A model generated the notes under the pieces. It worked only from the letters and a program-made list of their open reading frames with translations. It made no database searches and had not been told where the DNA came from. The position numbers and the translations under genes are program-made. Below are positions 6,287-6,481 of a DNA stretch of 6,481 bases, in pieces. Position 1 is the first letter of the stretch. Every line of letters begins with the position of its first letter. Source of the stretch: Methanobacteriota archaeon (GTDB lineage Archaea; Methanobacteriota; Methanobacteria; Methanobacteriales; Methanobacteriaceae); NCBI GenBank assembly GCA_023434825.1, contig JAEYSH010000106.1:1-6481 (forward strand). The letters are read 5' to 3'.

Positions 6287-6418
6287 ATGATTACTGAGAA
6301 TGAATTTTTAATTAACTGGCTTTTAAATGTCATTCACATAACTTTAATTTCATTACCCATGATTTTAATATATAAGTCATTTCAGACAGTTGTAAAAAAA
6401 ATTAAGGTAATACAATAA
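6287..6418 (+). CDS. Doubtful 43-aa ORF with one possible membrane segment
   Basis: An ATG at 6287 opens 43 codons to TAA 6416-6418: a short polar start (MITENEF), a hydrophobic stretch of about 22 residues (8-29) and a basic tail (KKIKVIQ). This is the shape of a tiny membrane protein, and it would be divergent from the oxidoreductase gene, with TATATAG (6243-6249) as a possible shared TATA region. Against it: no SD is visible before the ATG, random AT-rich DNA readily encodes Ile/Leu/Phe, and its last third overlaps the A8 tract that probably terminates the minus-strand gene on its right. Reported as a low-confidence candidate only. Confidence 0.15.
   Translation: MITENEFLINWLLNVIHITLISLPMILIYKSFQTVVKKIKVIQ
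6394..6401 (-). terminator. Oligo-T terminator tract of the right-edge gene
   Basis: Eight consecutive A's on plus read as T8 on the minus strand, 28 bases beyond the stop codon of the partial gene at the right edge. This fits an archaeal oligo-T terminator; no stable hairpin precedes it. Confidence 0.35.
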
Positions 6419-6428
6419 AATTAAACGA

Positions 6429-6481
6429 TTAAAATCCAATTCTACCTATAATATACGCAATAACTGGGAAAAGAATAAGAT
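6429..6481 (-). CDS. C-terminal end of an unidentified protein, probably membrane-bound (runs in from right edge)
   Basis: One minus-strand frame is open from the right edge to TAA at 6429-6431 and reads LILFPVIAYIIGRIGF. That is 16 residues with the look of a final transmembrane helix closed by a small basic/aromatic tail. The other two minus frames stop just as soon, so openness is weak evidence. Support comes from the hydrophobic composition, the T8 tract just downstream and the shared strand. The family cannot be named from so little sequence. Confidence 0.35.
   Translation of the reverse strand, partial: LILFPVIAYIIGRIGF

Overview
The window reads as AT-rich archaeal chromosome, most likely a mesophilic methanogen of the Methanobacteriaceae (Methanobacterium-like). 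The grounds are a HerA/NurA/Mre11 end-resection gene set, Shine-Dalgarno sites of the GGTGA/AGGATGAT type, TATA-box promoters, oligo-T terminators and strong A/T codon bias. The genus is inferred from overall character, not from a database match. Every convincing gene lies on the minus strand, so transcription runs from high to low coordinates.

DNA-repair block (1-2974): transcription starts near 2945 and runs nurA -> herA -> mre11, continuing past the left edge, where rad50 would be expected. Spacing is tight (14 nt between nurA and herA, 5 nt between herA and mre11), and the SD sites of herA and mre11 abut or overlap the preceding stop codon, so this is one operon. HerA (hexameric DNA translocase) and NurA (nuclease) normally work with Mre11-Rad50 to resect double-strand breaks to 3' overhangs. 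The notable point is that nurA is interrupted by an in-frame TGA at 2461-2463. It is followed directly by ATG in the same frame, leaving a 149-aa N-terminal piece and a 219-aa C-terminal piece, each holding part of the active site. The nurA promoter is unusually ornate, with repeats on both sides of its TATA box.

Intergenic 2911-3163: nurA promoter on the right-to-left path, plus a hairpin/oligo-T terminator for the next gene.

Transport gene (3164-4537): a 14-TM MFS drug/proton antiporter of the DHA2 (EmrB/QacA) type, with its own terminator.

Redox gene (4669-6207): an FAD-dependent oxidoreductase fused to a C-terminal Rieske [2Fe-2S] domain (Bacillus YhfW-like architecture). Its promoter carries a perfect 25-bp dyad between TATA box and SD, a strong candidate repressor operator.

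Right edge (6208-6481): promoter region, a doubtful 43-codon plus-strand ORF with one possible membrane segment, and what looks like the last 16 codons of another minus-strand membrane-protein gene entering from beyond the window.

No gene-free stretch exceeds 300 bases. I see no tRNA, rRNA, CRISPR array, insertion sequence or attachment site. Apart from the split nurA and the promoter repeats, this is ordinary archaeal chromosome.
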